Source: Thermoplasmatota archaeon (lineage in GTDB: Archaea; Thermoplasmatota; Penumbrarchaeia; Penumbrarchaeales; Penumbrarchaeaceae). From it: a stretch of 6,289 bases of DNA. Location: contig JAUVBH010000099.1 of NCBI GenBank assembly GCA_030591285.1, forward strand, positions 1-6,289. Direction: 5' to 3'. Both the position numbers and the translations under genes were made by a program. Within the stretch, counting starts at the first letter, position 1; every line of letters begins with the position of its first letter. Shown in pieces: positions 1 to 5,155 of this stretch. The notes below the pieces were generated by a model. The model ran no database searches. It had not been told where the DNA came from and saw only the letters and a program-made list of their open reading frames with translations.

Positions 1-9
1 AAAGTGATG

Positions 10-50
10 AAAAAAAGAAGGTCCATTGCTTCAGATTGAAACAATGGACC
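10..50 (-). terminator. Hairpin and T-tract terminator of hcp
   Basis: A strong inverted repeat lies 18 bases past the hcp stop codon. GGTCCATTG (20-28) pairs with CAATGGACC (42-50). After one C/A mismatch, TTCA (30-33) pairs with TGAA (37-40) around a 3-base loop. Read on the minus strand, the hairpin is followed at once by TTCTTTTTTT (19-10). This looks like a bacterial intrinsic terminator. Archaeal RNA polymerase mainly needs the T-tract, so the stem may instead protect the mRNA 3' end. It could also serve a convergent gene to the left, outside the window. Confidence 0.75.
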
Positions 51-67
51 AATTCACGAAGATCAAT

Positions 68-1711
68 TCAGGCCATCATCCTTTCAATGTCCTCATCCAC
101 AGTTGAGTTTGCTCTGATCTGGAAATTATCTATCAGCACGTTGAGAACATTCGGGGTTACAAAAGCCGGAAGGGTCGGACCCAGATGTATGTTCTTCACT
201 CCAAGATGCAGTAGTGCCAGAAGAACAAGAACTGCTTTCTGTTCATACCATGCAATGTTGTATTCGATCGGCAGATCATTCACACCAACTCCAAGCTCTT
301 CAGCGAGTTTGATCGCGAAGACGGCAAGACTGTAGGAGTCGTTGCACTGACCAGCATCGATCACACGGGGAATACCATCGATATCATCAGTGATGATCTT
401 ATTATACCGGTACTTTGCACACCCTGCAGTGAGTATGACAGCTTCCTTGGGGAGTGCCTTTGCAAATTCAGTATAATATTCCCTGGACTTGTGTCGCCCA
501 TCGCATCCTGCCATCACGACGAATTTCTTGATCTTACCAGCCTGAACCGCTTTCAGGATCTTATCTTTGACCTCAAGAAGAGTTCTGTAGTTGAACCCAC
601 CAACGATCTCCCCGGTCTCTATTTCTGTAGGAGGATCGCATTTCTTAGCAAGCTCTATGATCTCAGAGAAATCCTTGGCCTTTCCCATTTCCCTGTCAGG
701 GATGTGGGTGACACCTTCGAAACCTACAGTATTGGTTGTGTAAACTCGGTCCTTGTAGGAAGGCAGAGGAGGTACGAGACAGTTAGTGGTGAGCAAGGCT
801 GGTCCGTTGAACGTATCGAAATCCTTGATCTGCTGCCACCATGAGCCTCCGTAGTTGCCAACAAGATTGTCATACTTTTCGAAGAACGGATAGTAGTTCG
901 CTGGAAGCATCTCACCATGTGTGTAAACGTCCACCCCTGTTCCTTTTGTTTGTTCAAGGAGTTCCTCGAGGTCCAGCAGATCATGACCCGAGATCAGAAT
1001 GCCAGGATTCTTCTTGACACCGATGTTCACCTTGTGTGGGGTTGGAACTCCATACTTTGACGTGTTGGCTTCATCAAGGAGGGCCATGGACTTGACCCCG
1101 TATTCACCGCATTGCAGCACAAGTCCCAGCAGTGATTCCATGTTCGCATCCGGGTCCCGGTATGCAAGAAGTGCCCTGTTCATGAACTCGAAAATGGAAT
1201 CATCTTGCATATCCAGAGTGTATGCATGGTCCGTATAGGCTGCTATCCCTTTCAGTCCGAAAAGCAGCAACGTGGACAAGGACCTGATATCCTCGTTCTT
1301 GATCGATAGATGACCAACATAGTGTGCCTTGATCAATGCTTCTTTCTCAGTTTCATAGGTCCATGAGGCATGGTCTGGAAGATCTTTGAATTTCAAACCA
1401 TCCGTTTCCAGTTCACTTCTCAACCGGTCTCTGATCTCAAGGGCCCTATCAATAAATCCCAATATCCTTGTTTTATCGAAGTTGGCATTGGTGATAGATG
1501 CAAAGAGGGCTTCCATCATGATCTCATTGGCATCTTTGTCTATATCTTTCCTATTCCTTTTAATGACCTGGAAGTATGATACACCTCTAATGGCATGTAC
1601 CATCAGGTCCTGAAGGTCTGCTACATCCCCCTTTTTTCCACATACCCCTGTCATGGTGCAGCCTTTATTTTGTTTGGACACAACGGTCTCCTGGCACTGA
1701 TTACAGAACAT
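68..1711 (-). CDS. hcp: Hybrid cluster protein (Hcp, prismane protein; annotated as hydroxylamine reductase)
   Basis: A 547-residue cytoplasmic iron-sulfur enzyme of full class I/II length (the shorter class III lacks part of the helical region). Hcp proteins reduce hydroxylamine in vitro; in E. coli Hcp acts as a high-affinity NO reductase and drives protein S-nitrosylation. All eight residues expected to hold the hybrid Fe-S-O cluster are present by comparison with the Desulfovibrio enzyme: H243 (SGHD), E267 (HGEM), C311 (TTNC), C403 (MAGCDGR, the persulfide cysteine), C431 (TAGC), C456 (AGQC), and E490 and K492 (WYEQKA). The N-terminal cluster cysteines are C3, C6, C18 and C24. The start at 1711 is fixed by the family-typical MFCxQC N-terminus and by GGAGG seven bases upstream. 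The gene is divergent from an HxlR regulator and ends in a hairpin terminator, so it is probably monocistronic. Family assignment is near certain; the physiological substrate here is inferred. Confidence 0.97.
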   Translation of the reverse strand: MFCNQCQETVVSKQNKGCTMTGVCGKKGDVADLQDLMVHAIRGVSYFQVIKRNRKDIDKDANEIMMEALFASITNANFDKTRILGFIDRALEIRDRLRSELETDGLKFKDLPDHASWTYETEKEALIKAHYVGHLSIKNEDIRSLSTLLLFGLKGIAAYTDHAYTLDMQDDSIFEFMNRALLAYRDPDANMESLLGLVLQCGEYGVKSMALLDEANTSKYGVPTPHKVNIGVKKNPGILISGHDLLDLEELLEQTKGTGVDVYTHGEMLPANYYPFFEKYDNLVGNYGGSWWQQIKDFDTFNGPALLTTNCLVPPLPSYKDRVYTTNTVGFEGVTHIPDREMGKAKDFSEIIELAKKCDPPTEIETGEIVGGFNYRTLLEVKDKILKAVQAGKIKKFVVMAGCDGRHKSREYYTEFAKALPKEAVILTAGCAKYRYNKIITDDIDGIPRVIDAGQCNDSYSLAVFAIKLAEELGVGVNDLPIEYNIAWYEQKAVLVLLALLHLGVKNIHLGPTLPAFVTPNVLNVLIDNFQIRANSTVDEDIERMMA

Positions 1712-1718
1712 GATGTTT

Positions 1719-1723
1719 CCTCC
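1719..1723 (-). promoter_or_regulatory. Ribosome binding site of hcp
   Basis: GGAGG on the minus strand, followed by AAACATC and the ATG. The seven-base spacing fits a Shine-Dalgarno site. It rules out the ATG at 1725-1723, which overlaps it and is out of frame with hcp. Confidence 0.8.
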
Positions 1724-1725
1724 AT

Positions 1726-1742
1726 GGTATATTTATGATACC
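1726..1742. promoter_or_regulatory. Putative HxlR operator at the hcp transcription start (site 1)
   Basis: On the hcp strand this reads GGTATC-ATAAA-TATACC, an inverted repeat with 6-5-6 spacing and one imperfect position (TATACC instead of GATACC). It matches the site at 2213-2229 in 14 of 17 bases. It begins about 26 bases past the centre of the hcp TATA box, so it covers the expected transcription start, where a bound repressor could block RNA polymerase. Binding by the neighbouring HxlR protein is inference from position and repetition. Confidence 0.6.
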
Positions 1743-1762
1743 AAGTAGGGATAAGAAACAAA

Positions 1763-1772
1763 GGTATATGAA
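1763..1772. promoter_or_regulatory. Shared TATA region of the divergent hcp and HxlR promoters
   Basis: On the minus strand TTCATATA (1772-1765) is close to the archaeal TATA consensus and predicts an hcp start near 1743, leaving a leader of about 30 bases that holds the GGAGG site. On the plus strand GGTATATG (1763-1770) predicts a start at about 1792-1797, at or just before the HxlR ATG. One short AT-rich element may thus serve both directions. No start site has been measured. Confidence 0.5.
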
Positions 1773-1778
1773 CTAGTG

Positions 1779-1796
1779 AGTATCTAACTGGAAACC
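1779..1796. promoter_or_regulatory. Putative operator abutting the HxlR start codon (site 2)
   Basis: AGTATC-TAACTG-GAAACC, a degenerate inverted repeat with 6-6-6 spacing. It closely resembles site 3 at 2161-2178: the core GTATCyAAyTGGAAAC agrees in 14 of 16 bases. It lies about 20 bases behind the hcp TATA box and directly before the HxlR ATG, so binding here could give autoregulation as well as control of hcp. It is weaker than sites 1 and 4 because one half reads GAAACC rather than GATACC. Confidence 0.45.
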
Positions 1797-2156
1797 ATGC
1801 ACTCTGACTGCACTGTCTACAAGACCATCGATCTTGTTGCCAAACGCTGGTCAATGGTCATCCTCCTAGAGATACACAAAGCTGGAGGGGGTCCAAAGAG
1901 ATTCACCCAGATAAAGACCGGTCTCTGTGACATCACTCCAAAGGTGCTCTCCCAACGCCTGAAAGAATTGGAATCTTCTGGTCTTATCACCAAAAAAGTG
2001 GATGCATCGTCCGTACCGATCAGGGCAGATTACGATCTGACCGAATCCGGACTTGAACTTATGGAGGTCATCAAGGAGTTCAAATACTGGGCTCTGAAAT
2101 GGAAAGTAGACAACAAGGTCTGCCAGCATCTTGATTGCAATGAGTGCACTATTTGA
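1797..2156 (+). CDS. HxlR-family winged-helix transcriptional regulator, Cys-rich
   Basis: A 119-residue DNA-binding protein covering one whole HxlR domain. Family hallmarks are the N-terminal cysteine followed by an amphipathic helix and KRWSMVILLEI (C5; about 16-26), the recognition-helix region with TPKVLSQRLKELESSGLI (47-64), and the wing with the Y-LTESG motif (79-85). HxlR proteins act as dimers, and several (YodB, HypR) sense oxidants or electrophiles through the conserved N-terminal Cys. This one has five cysteines: C5, C44 and a tail of C109-x4-C114-x2-C117 with H111 nearby. The tail could hold a metal or Fe-S cluster, or form disulfides. The start is supported by C5 standing at its usual place. 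No Shine-Dalgarno is visible and the TATA element lies about 30 bases upstream, so the mRNA may be leaderless. Its position between hcp and the ferredoxin gene, with related inverted repeats on both sides, suggests it regulates both. The effector is unknown. Confidence 0.93.
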   Translation: MHSDCTVYKTIDLVAKRWSMVILLEIHKAGGGPKRFTQIKTGLCDITPKVLSQRLKELESSGLITKKVDASSVPIRADYDLTESGLELMEVIKEFKYWALKWKVDNKVCQHLDCNECTI

Positions 2157-2160
2157 GAAT

Positions 2161-2178
2161 GGTATCCAATTGGAAACT
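2161..2178. promoter_or_regulatory. Putative upstream operator of the ferredoxin gene (site 3)
   Basis: GGTATC-CAATTG-GAAACT, a degenerate inverted repeat with 6-6-6 spacing and the near copy of site 2. It starts four bases after the HxlR stop and its centre is about 19 bases before the TATA box of the ferredoxin gene, mirroring how site 2 lies behind the hcp TATA box. Part of it also forms the short palindrome GGAAA-C-TTTCC (2172-2182). Confidence 0.45.
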
Positions 2179-2182
2179 TTCC

Positions 2183-2194
2183 AGTATATATACT
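2183..2194 (+). promoter_or_regulatory. TATA box of the ferredoxin gene
   Basis: AGTATATATACT, a perfect 12-base palindrome containing TATATATA. Its centre is about 25 bases before 2213, the first base of site 4, which is therefore the expected transcription start. It gives the ferredoxin gene its own promoter despite the same orientation and an 85-base gap after the HxlR gene. Confidence 0.65.
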
Positions 2195-2212
2195 CGATAG
2201 TGTATGCACCAT

Positions 2213-2229
2213 AGTATCAAAAAGATACC
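2213..2229. promoter_or_regulatory. Putative HxlR operator at the ferredoxin-gene start (site 4)
   Basis: AGTATC-AAAAA-GATACC contains the perfect inverted repeat GTATC-N5-GATAC. It is the best-conserved of four related sites and matches site 1 in 14 of 17 bases when both are read in the direction of their genes. In both promoters the site is followed by ATGG, then a GG-rich ribosome binding site. The placement on the expected transcription start suggests repression. Confidence 0.6.
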
Positions 2230-2231
2230 AT

Positions 2232-2237
2232 GGTGGT
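2232..2237 (+). promoter_or_regulatory. Ribosome binding site deciding the ferredoxin start
   Basis: GGTGGT ends four bases before the ATG at 2242 and can pair in part with the archaeal 16S 3' end (GGTGAT type). It occupies the same place as GGAGG in the hcp leader. It overlaps the alternative ATG at 2230 and argues that 2242 is the true start. Confidence 0.5.
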
Positions 2238-2241
2238 CAAG

Positions 2242-3060
2242 ATGGCAAAAAGGCAGATAATCAACATAGATCTGGACAAGTGCACCGGCTGCGGTCTCTG
2301 TATTCCAGATTGTCCCGAAGGGGCCCTTCAGATCATAGATGGCAAGGCCCATCTCATCAGCGATATTTTCTGTGATGGACTTGGAGCCTGTATTGGAACT
2401 TGCCCAGAGGGAGCTATAGAAACCATTGAAAGGGAAGCCGAAGAGTACAGTGAAAGATTGACAATGGAAAATATTATCAAGGCCGGTCCAAACGTGATAA
2501 AGGCACACCTAAAACACCTAAATGACCATGGCCAGACAAAATACTTCAACCCGGCGATCGAAGTCCTTTTGGAAAAGAAAATTCCGGTCCCATCTCTTGA
2601 AGATAATGAGAATGTAGATTGTGGATGCCCGGGAACAACAATGCAGGTGACGGAGCCAACAAAGGAAGTGGCCGATGCTCCTGCAGGGGATAATTCATCT
2701 GCTCTAAGACAATGGCCTGTCCAGATCCATCTGCTCCACCCAAAAGCACCTTTCTTCGAGAATTCTCATCTACTAATTCTTGCTGACTGTGTTGCAGCAG
2801 CAAATCCAAATCTCCACTCCCAGCTCATTCACGGTAAGACCATTGCCATGGGTTGCCCAAAACTCGATGACACTGGAGCATATATCGAGAAACTATCGGA
2901 GATAATCAAACAAAATAAGATCAAATCTGTAACTGTTGCAACCATGGAAGTTCCATGTTGCGGAGGAATGATCAGGGTTGCTGAAGAAGCGATCAGGCTC
3001 TCTGGAAAGGATGTCCCCTTCATCAAGGAGATGATCTCAATTCGAGGGGAATTGATGTGA
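2242..3060 (+). CDS. Ferredoxin-type [Fe-S] protein with Cys-rich C-terminal domain, probable Hcp partner
   Basis: A 272-residue soluble protein. The N-terminus is a two-cluster ferredoxin domain: cluster one has C14-x2-C17-x2-C20-x3-C24-P; the second motif has C44-x5-C50-x3-C54-P, with Leu47 where the middle cysteine normally stands, so it may hold a [3Fe-4S] or unusual cluster. After a linker come CGCPG (C127, C129) and a C-terminal domain with DC (183), CPKLDD (205-210) and VPCC (C239, C240), which could bind another cluster. Proteins with this layout are familiar in anaerobes, but I know no established function. The divergent hcp gene and the matched promoters suggest it feeds electrons to Hcp, in place of the NADH-dependent partner Hcr of enterobacteria; this is inference. 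The start at 2242 is preferred to 2230 (four residues longer) because of the ribosome binding site and the match to the hcp leader. Confidence 0.88.
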   Translation: MAKRQIINIDLDKCTGCGLCIPDCPEGALQIIDGKAHLISDIFCDGLGACIGTCPEGAIETIEREAEEYSERLTMENIIKAGPNVIKAHLKHLNDHGQTKYFNPAIEVLLEKKIPVPSLEDNENVDCGCPGTTMQVTEPTKEVADAPAGDNSSALRQWPVQIHLLHPKAPFFENSHLLILADCVAAANPNLHSQLIHGKTIAMGCPKLDDTGAYIEKLSEIIKQNKIKSVTVATMEVPCCGGMIRVAEEAIRLSGKDVPFIKEMISIRGELM

Positions 3061-3078
3061 AATTGATGTTCCAAGAAG

Positions 3079-3086
3079 TTTAATTA
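3079..3086 (+). promoter_or_regulatory. Possible TATA box of the first surface-protein gene
   Basis: TTTAATTA lies in the 60-base gap after the ferredoxin gene. It would place a transcription start near 3108 and a short leader before the ATG at 3121. The match is weak and read-through from the ferredoxin gene cannot be excluded. Confidence 0.3.
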
Positions 3087-3120
3087 TGTGAGCTTCGTTC
3101 AAGTGGATCGTGGGACCCAG

Positions 3121-4110
3121 ATGATCTCTTCCAGGTTATCTTCCATTCTCCTTGCTTCTATTATATTAGGGTCTATTCTATTTTCGCAGATCGTATCTGC
3201 AGATGTTTCGCAGACCAGGTCAGAAACTGGTGAACCTGAGATATCCATCACGATCGATAGAACGACAGAAGACATTGATACATCTCCAGATAGCAGCGGA
3301 GAGATAGAATTCACGATCACGGCTATCGTTTACCTTCCTTCAGGATTGCCAGAGGAGACAAGTGTGGTTTTGGACCTCAGGGCAAGGGCCTGGTGGTGGG
3401 ATGTTTCAGAGATCGAGGAAATTGCTTTCACAAGGAACATTGGGGAGCGATCATTCCTCATCACGATAACAGCACCATCAAACTCCACTGCTGGGAAAGT
3501 CGTTGATCTGGAGATCTGGGGGAGCTGGACCTATTTTAACTCCACAGAGTGGGGATCGATCGAGAAGGTAATACTTGCAAAGATCACCGTTCTTCCATTT
3601 TATGATGTGTTCATTGGATCCAACAACCCTGTGAAATATGCTGATGTGGGAGATTGGACAGAGTTCACTTTCAATATCACCAACAGGGCGAACATGGATG
3701 TGAATATCACTCTGCACATTGAGAAGGACAGCTCACACCTTTTCATCGAGATGGAACAAGAAAATTTCTCCCTGAAGAAGGGTGAGACCAAGGTGGTGAC
3801 CTTCAGAGCGAGACAGGAGCCAAGTCGGTCAAGAGGAAACACCATCCATGTGTACGCAAAGGTGAATGAGGACCCTGAAAGTAAAAAGTGGGATCTTCCT
3901 ATACTATTTTTTACGGAACCCACCTTTGGAACCTTCTTTTATGAGCGTAATTTCATAAGATTGATACTGATCGTCGGGATCATTGTCAGCGTCGCGATAG
4001 GTCTTTTCTTCTGGGAAAGGTCCAAGAAAGAAGAGAAGGTCGAAGAATTTGTAGAGGAACCCCTGAGAGGTAGTAGACCCCGGCGCACAATGAATATTCC
4101 CAGGAAGTAA
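3121..4110 (+). CDS. Secreted membrane-anchored beta-sandwich protein, copy A
   Basis: A 329-residue predicted surface protein of unknown function. A signal peptide (about 1-27: basic start, then a hydrophobic stretch ending near SADVS) is followed by a beta-rich region (about 40-157) and a second one (about 161-263) that resembles NEW3/CARDB-type Ig-like folds (FTFNITNRANMDVNITLHI, then KKGETKVVTFRA). One membrane helix (279-298) and a charged cytoplasmic tail follow. N-glycosylation sequons are at N121, N140, N185, N195 and N215, consistent with an outward-facing archaeal protein. The start is placed at ATG 3121 because it begins a normal signal peptide; a GTG at 3088 would add 11 uncharacteristic residues. 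It has the same domain plan as the next gene, 40 bases downstream, and local matches along the length, so the two are likely tandem duplicates. Archaeal 'choice-of-anchor' families look similar, but I cannot assign one. Confidence 0.82.
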   Translation: MISSRLSSILLASIILGSILFSQIVSADVSQTRSETGEPEISITIDRTTEDIDTSPDSSGEIEFTITAIVYLPSGLPEETSVVLDLRARAWWWDVSEIEEIAFTRNIGERSFLITITAPSNSTAGKVVDLEIWGSWTYFNSTEWGSIEKVILAKITVLPFYDVFIGSNNPVKYADVGDWTEFTFNITNRANMDVNITLHIEKDSSHLFIEMEQENFSLKKGETKVVTFRARQEPSRSRGNTIHVYAKVNEDPESKKWDLPILFFTEPTFGTFFYERNFIRLILIVGIIVSVAIGLFFWERSKKEEKVEEFVEEPLRGSRPRRTMNIPRK

Positions 4111-4138
4111 TATTAACAATTCAGACCCATTCCATTTT

Positions 4139-4149
4139 GGAGACGGGAG
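4139..4149 (+). promoter_or_regulatory. Ribosome binding site of surface-protein copy B
   Basis: GGAGACGGGAG holds two purine-rich cores. GGAG (4139-4142) is eight bases from the ATG and is the better-spaced Shine-Dalgarno; GGGAG (4145-4149) is only one base away. It supports the start at 4151 and translation from a message shared with copy A. Confidence 0.6.
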
Positions 4150-4150
4150 A

Positions 4151-5062
4151 ATGAGGAAGCCTTTCCTTATGCTTTGTTTGGCAGTGATCCTGATATCGCT
4201 ATTACCAATTATCAATGGAGAGGCTCCACAAAAACCAATGGCAGGAGATCCAAATATTACAATTGAACTGGACCAACCTGAACAATCCGTTGATGTCGAA
4301 CCGGGTGACGACGGTGTTCTTAGATTCACTGGCACGATCTATTGTGAACTTCCTCCAACAACTCCCCCAGGACAATACTGTGTGGTCCAGTTGCAGGCAG
4401 ATGCAGGTGGGTGGCCCACCTCAGTCCCTCCTGCATTTACTTTCGATCGAACCCATGAGGAGGAACAATTCTCTCTGACTATTCAGGTCCCCATTGAAAC
4501 TTCTCAAAGAACCCAGGGGCAAATCACTGTATCTGGAAGATGGAGCTACACTCCTGGGGCAGGGGGTGGAACGATCCCTCCAGTTACCGGCATCATTACC
4601 ATAAATGGCTATAGCAGACCTCTACTTGAATCAAACACGAAGAACAACACATTCCCGGTTGGGAAATGGGTGGAGGTCCCCATAAGGGTCGAAAATGATG
4701 GAAATTTAAATGATAACATCGAGTTGGAGATCACACATGTCCCTGAAGGATTGGAAGCTTATCTGTTAACAGATGAGGTCATGGTTCCAGAAAAACAGGC
4801 AAAGGTCATTATGATGAAGGTAAGGCAGTCTACTGGATCTCCCAAGGTACACAAGGTTGAGGTCTCGGGCAAAGGTATGAATGGAGGCAGGAAAGACCAG
4901 GATCAACATACGGTTGTATTGGAATCGAGAGCATCTGCACGATCGATATTCACGACTCCATATATTGTCATTCCGTTCGCTATTGTTCTCCTTGCAATAG
5001 GGTTCATAGGTTTCATCATATACAAAAAGAAGAGATCGGTCAAGGTTGAAGCCATTGTTTGA
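4151..5062 (+). CDS. Secreted membrane-anchored beta-sandwich protein, copy B
   Basis: A 303-residue predicted surface protein of unknown function. It has a signal peptide (about 1-23, MRKPFLML start), a first beta-rich region (about 34-152), a second Ig-like region (about 156-258), a membrane helix (about 270-290) and a short basic tail (YKKKR). It aligns with copy A at several points: PNITIELDQ with PEISITIDR, QFSLTIQVP with SFLITITAP, SGRWSYT with WGSWTYF, and VGKWVEVPIRVENDGNLNDNIELEI with the matching stretch near residue 176 of copy A. This copy has fewer sequons (N35, N165) and two extra cysteines (C65, C77), which may form a disulfide in the first region. The 40-base gap to copy A lacks an evident promoter, so the two are probably one operon. 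It may be structural, adhesive or a partner of the transglutaminase-like protein next door; none of these can be shown. Confidence 0.82.
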   Translation: MRKPFLMLCLAVILISLLPIINGEAPQKPMAGDPNITIELDQPEQSVDVEPGDDGVLRFTGTIYCELPPTTPPGQYCVVQLQADAGGWPTSVPPAFTFDRTHEEEQFSLTIQVPIETSQRTQGQITVSGRWSYTPGAGGGTIPPVTGIITINGYSRPLLESNTKNNTFPVGKWVEVPIRVENDGNLNDNIELEITHVPEGLEAYLLTDEVMVPEKQAKVIMMKVRQSTGSPKVHKVEVSGKGMNGGRKDQDQHTVVLESRASARSIFTTPYIVIPFAIVLLAIGFIGFIIYKKKRSVKVEAIV

Positions 5063-5155
5063 AAACGAAAACCTTTAAAAGGGCGAAAACTCCCACCAAG
5101 GGATTATATAAAGAAACCATCAATAATCAGCGGTGATAGGCTCGGGAGGCCGAGG
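5063..5155 (+). promoter_or_regulatory. Promoter region of the transglutaminase-like gene
   Basis: A 93-base gap. ATTATATAAAG (5103-5113) is a good archaeal TATA box and would place the transcription start near 5132-5135, giving a leader of about 20 bases. Further upstream are a CCTTT-A-AAAGG palindrome (5072-5082) and two copies of CGAAAAC (5066-5072 and 5084-5090). TTTAAAAG inside the palindrome is a second, weaker TATA candidate. No terminator for copy B is visible. Confidence 0.5.
5144..5149 (+). promoter_or_regulatory. Ribosome binding site of the transglutaminase-like gene
   Basis: GGGAGG ends six bases before the ATG at 5156, a standard Shine-Dalgarno spacing, and fixes that start. 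A GGTGAT at 5132-5137 also resembles an archaeal site but is 18 bases away. Confidence 0.65.

Noticed and set aside
36..1613. Several plus-strand open frames of 69-117 codons opposite hcp
   Set aside because: They are antisense to a full-length, fully conserved hcp gene, show no recognisable motif, and have no matching ribosome sites or promoters.
68..1711. Carbon monoxide dehydrogenase catalytic subunit
   Set aside because: The fold family is shared, but the MFCxQC N-terminus, persulfide-cysteine context MAGCDGR and ExK pair are those of Hcp.
1728..1736. ATAAATATA inside site 1 as the hcp TATA box
   Set aside because: It would put the transcription start inside the hcp start codon and leave no room for the clear GGAGG ribosome site; TTCATATA at 1772-1765 fits better.
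1651..1854. Minus-strand open frame covering the hcp-HxlR gap
   Set aside because: It overlaps both real genes and the promoter region, and its translation has no family features.
2172..2182. GGAAA-C-TTTCC as a separate regulator site
   Set aside because: It is short and overlaps site 3, and it has no second copy elsewhere in the window.
3088..3120. GTG start at 3088 for surface protein copy A
   Set aside because: It adds 11 residues before a normal signal peptide, lacks a ribosome site, and lies upstream of where the TTTAATTA box would start transcription.
4215..4478. Alternative-frame 87-codon open frame inside copy B
   Set aside because: It lies wholly within a gene with signal peptide, membrane helix and a paralogue next door; its own translation shows no features.
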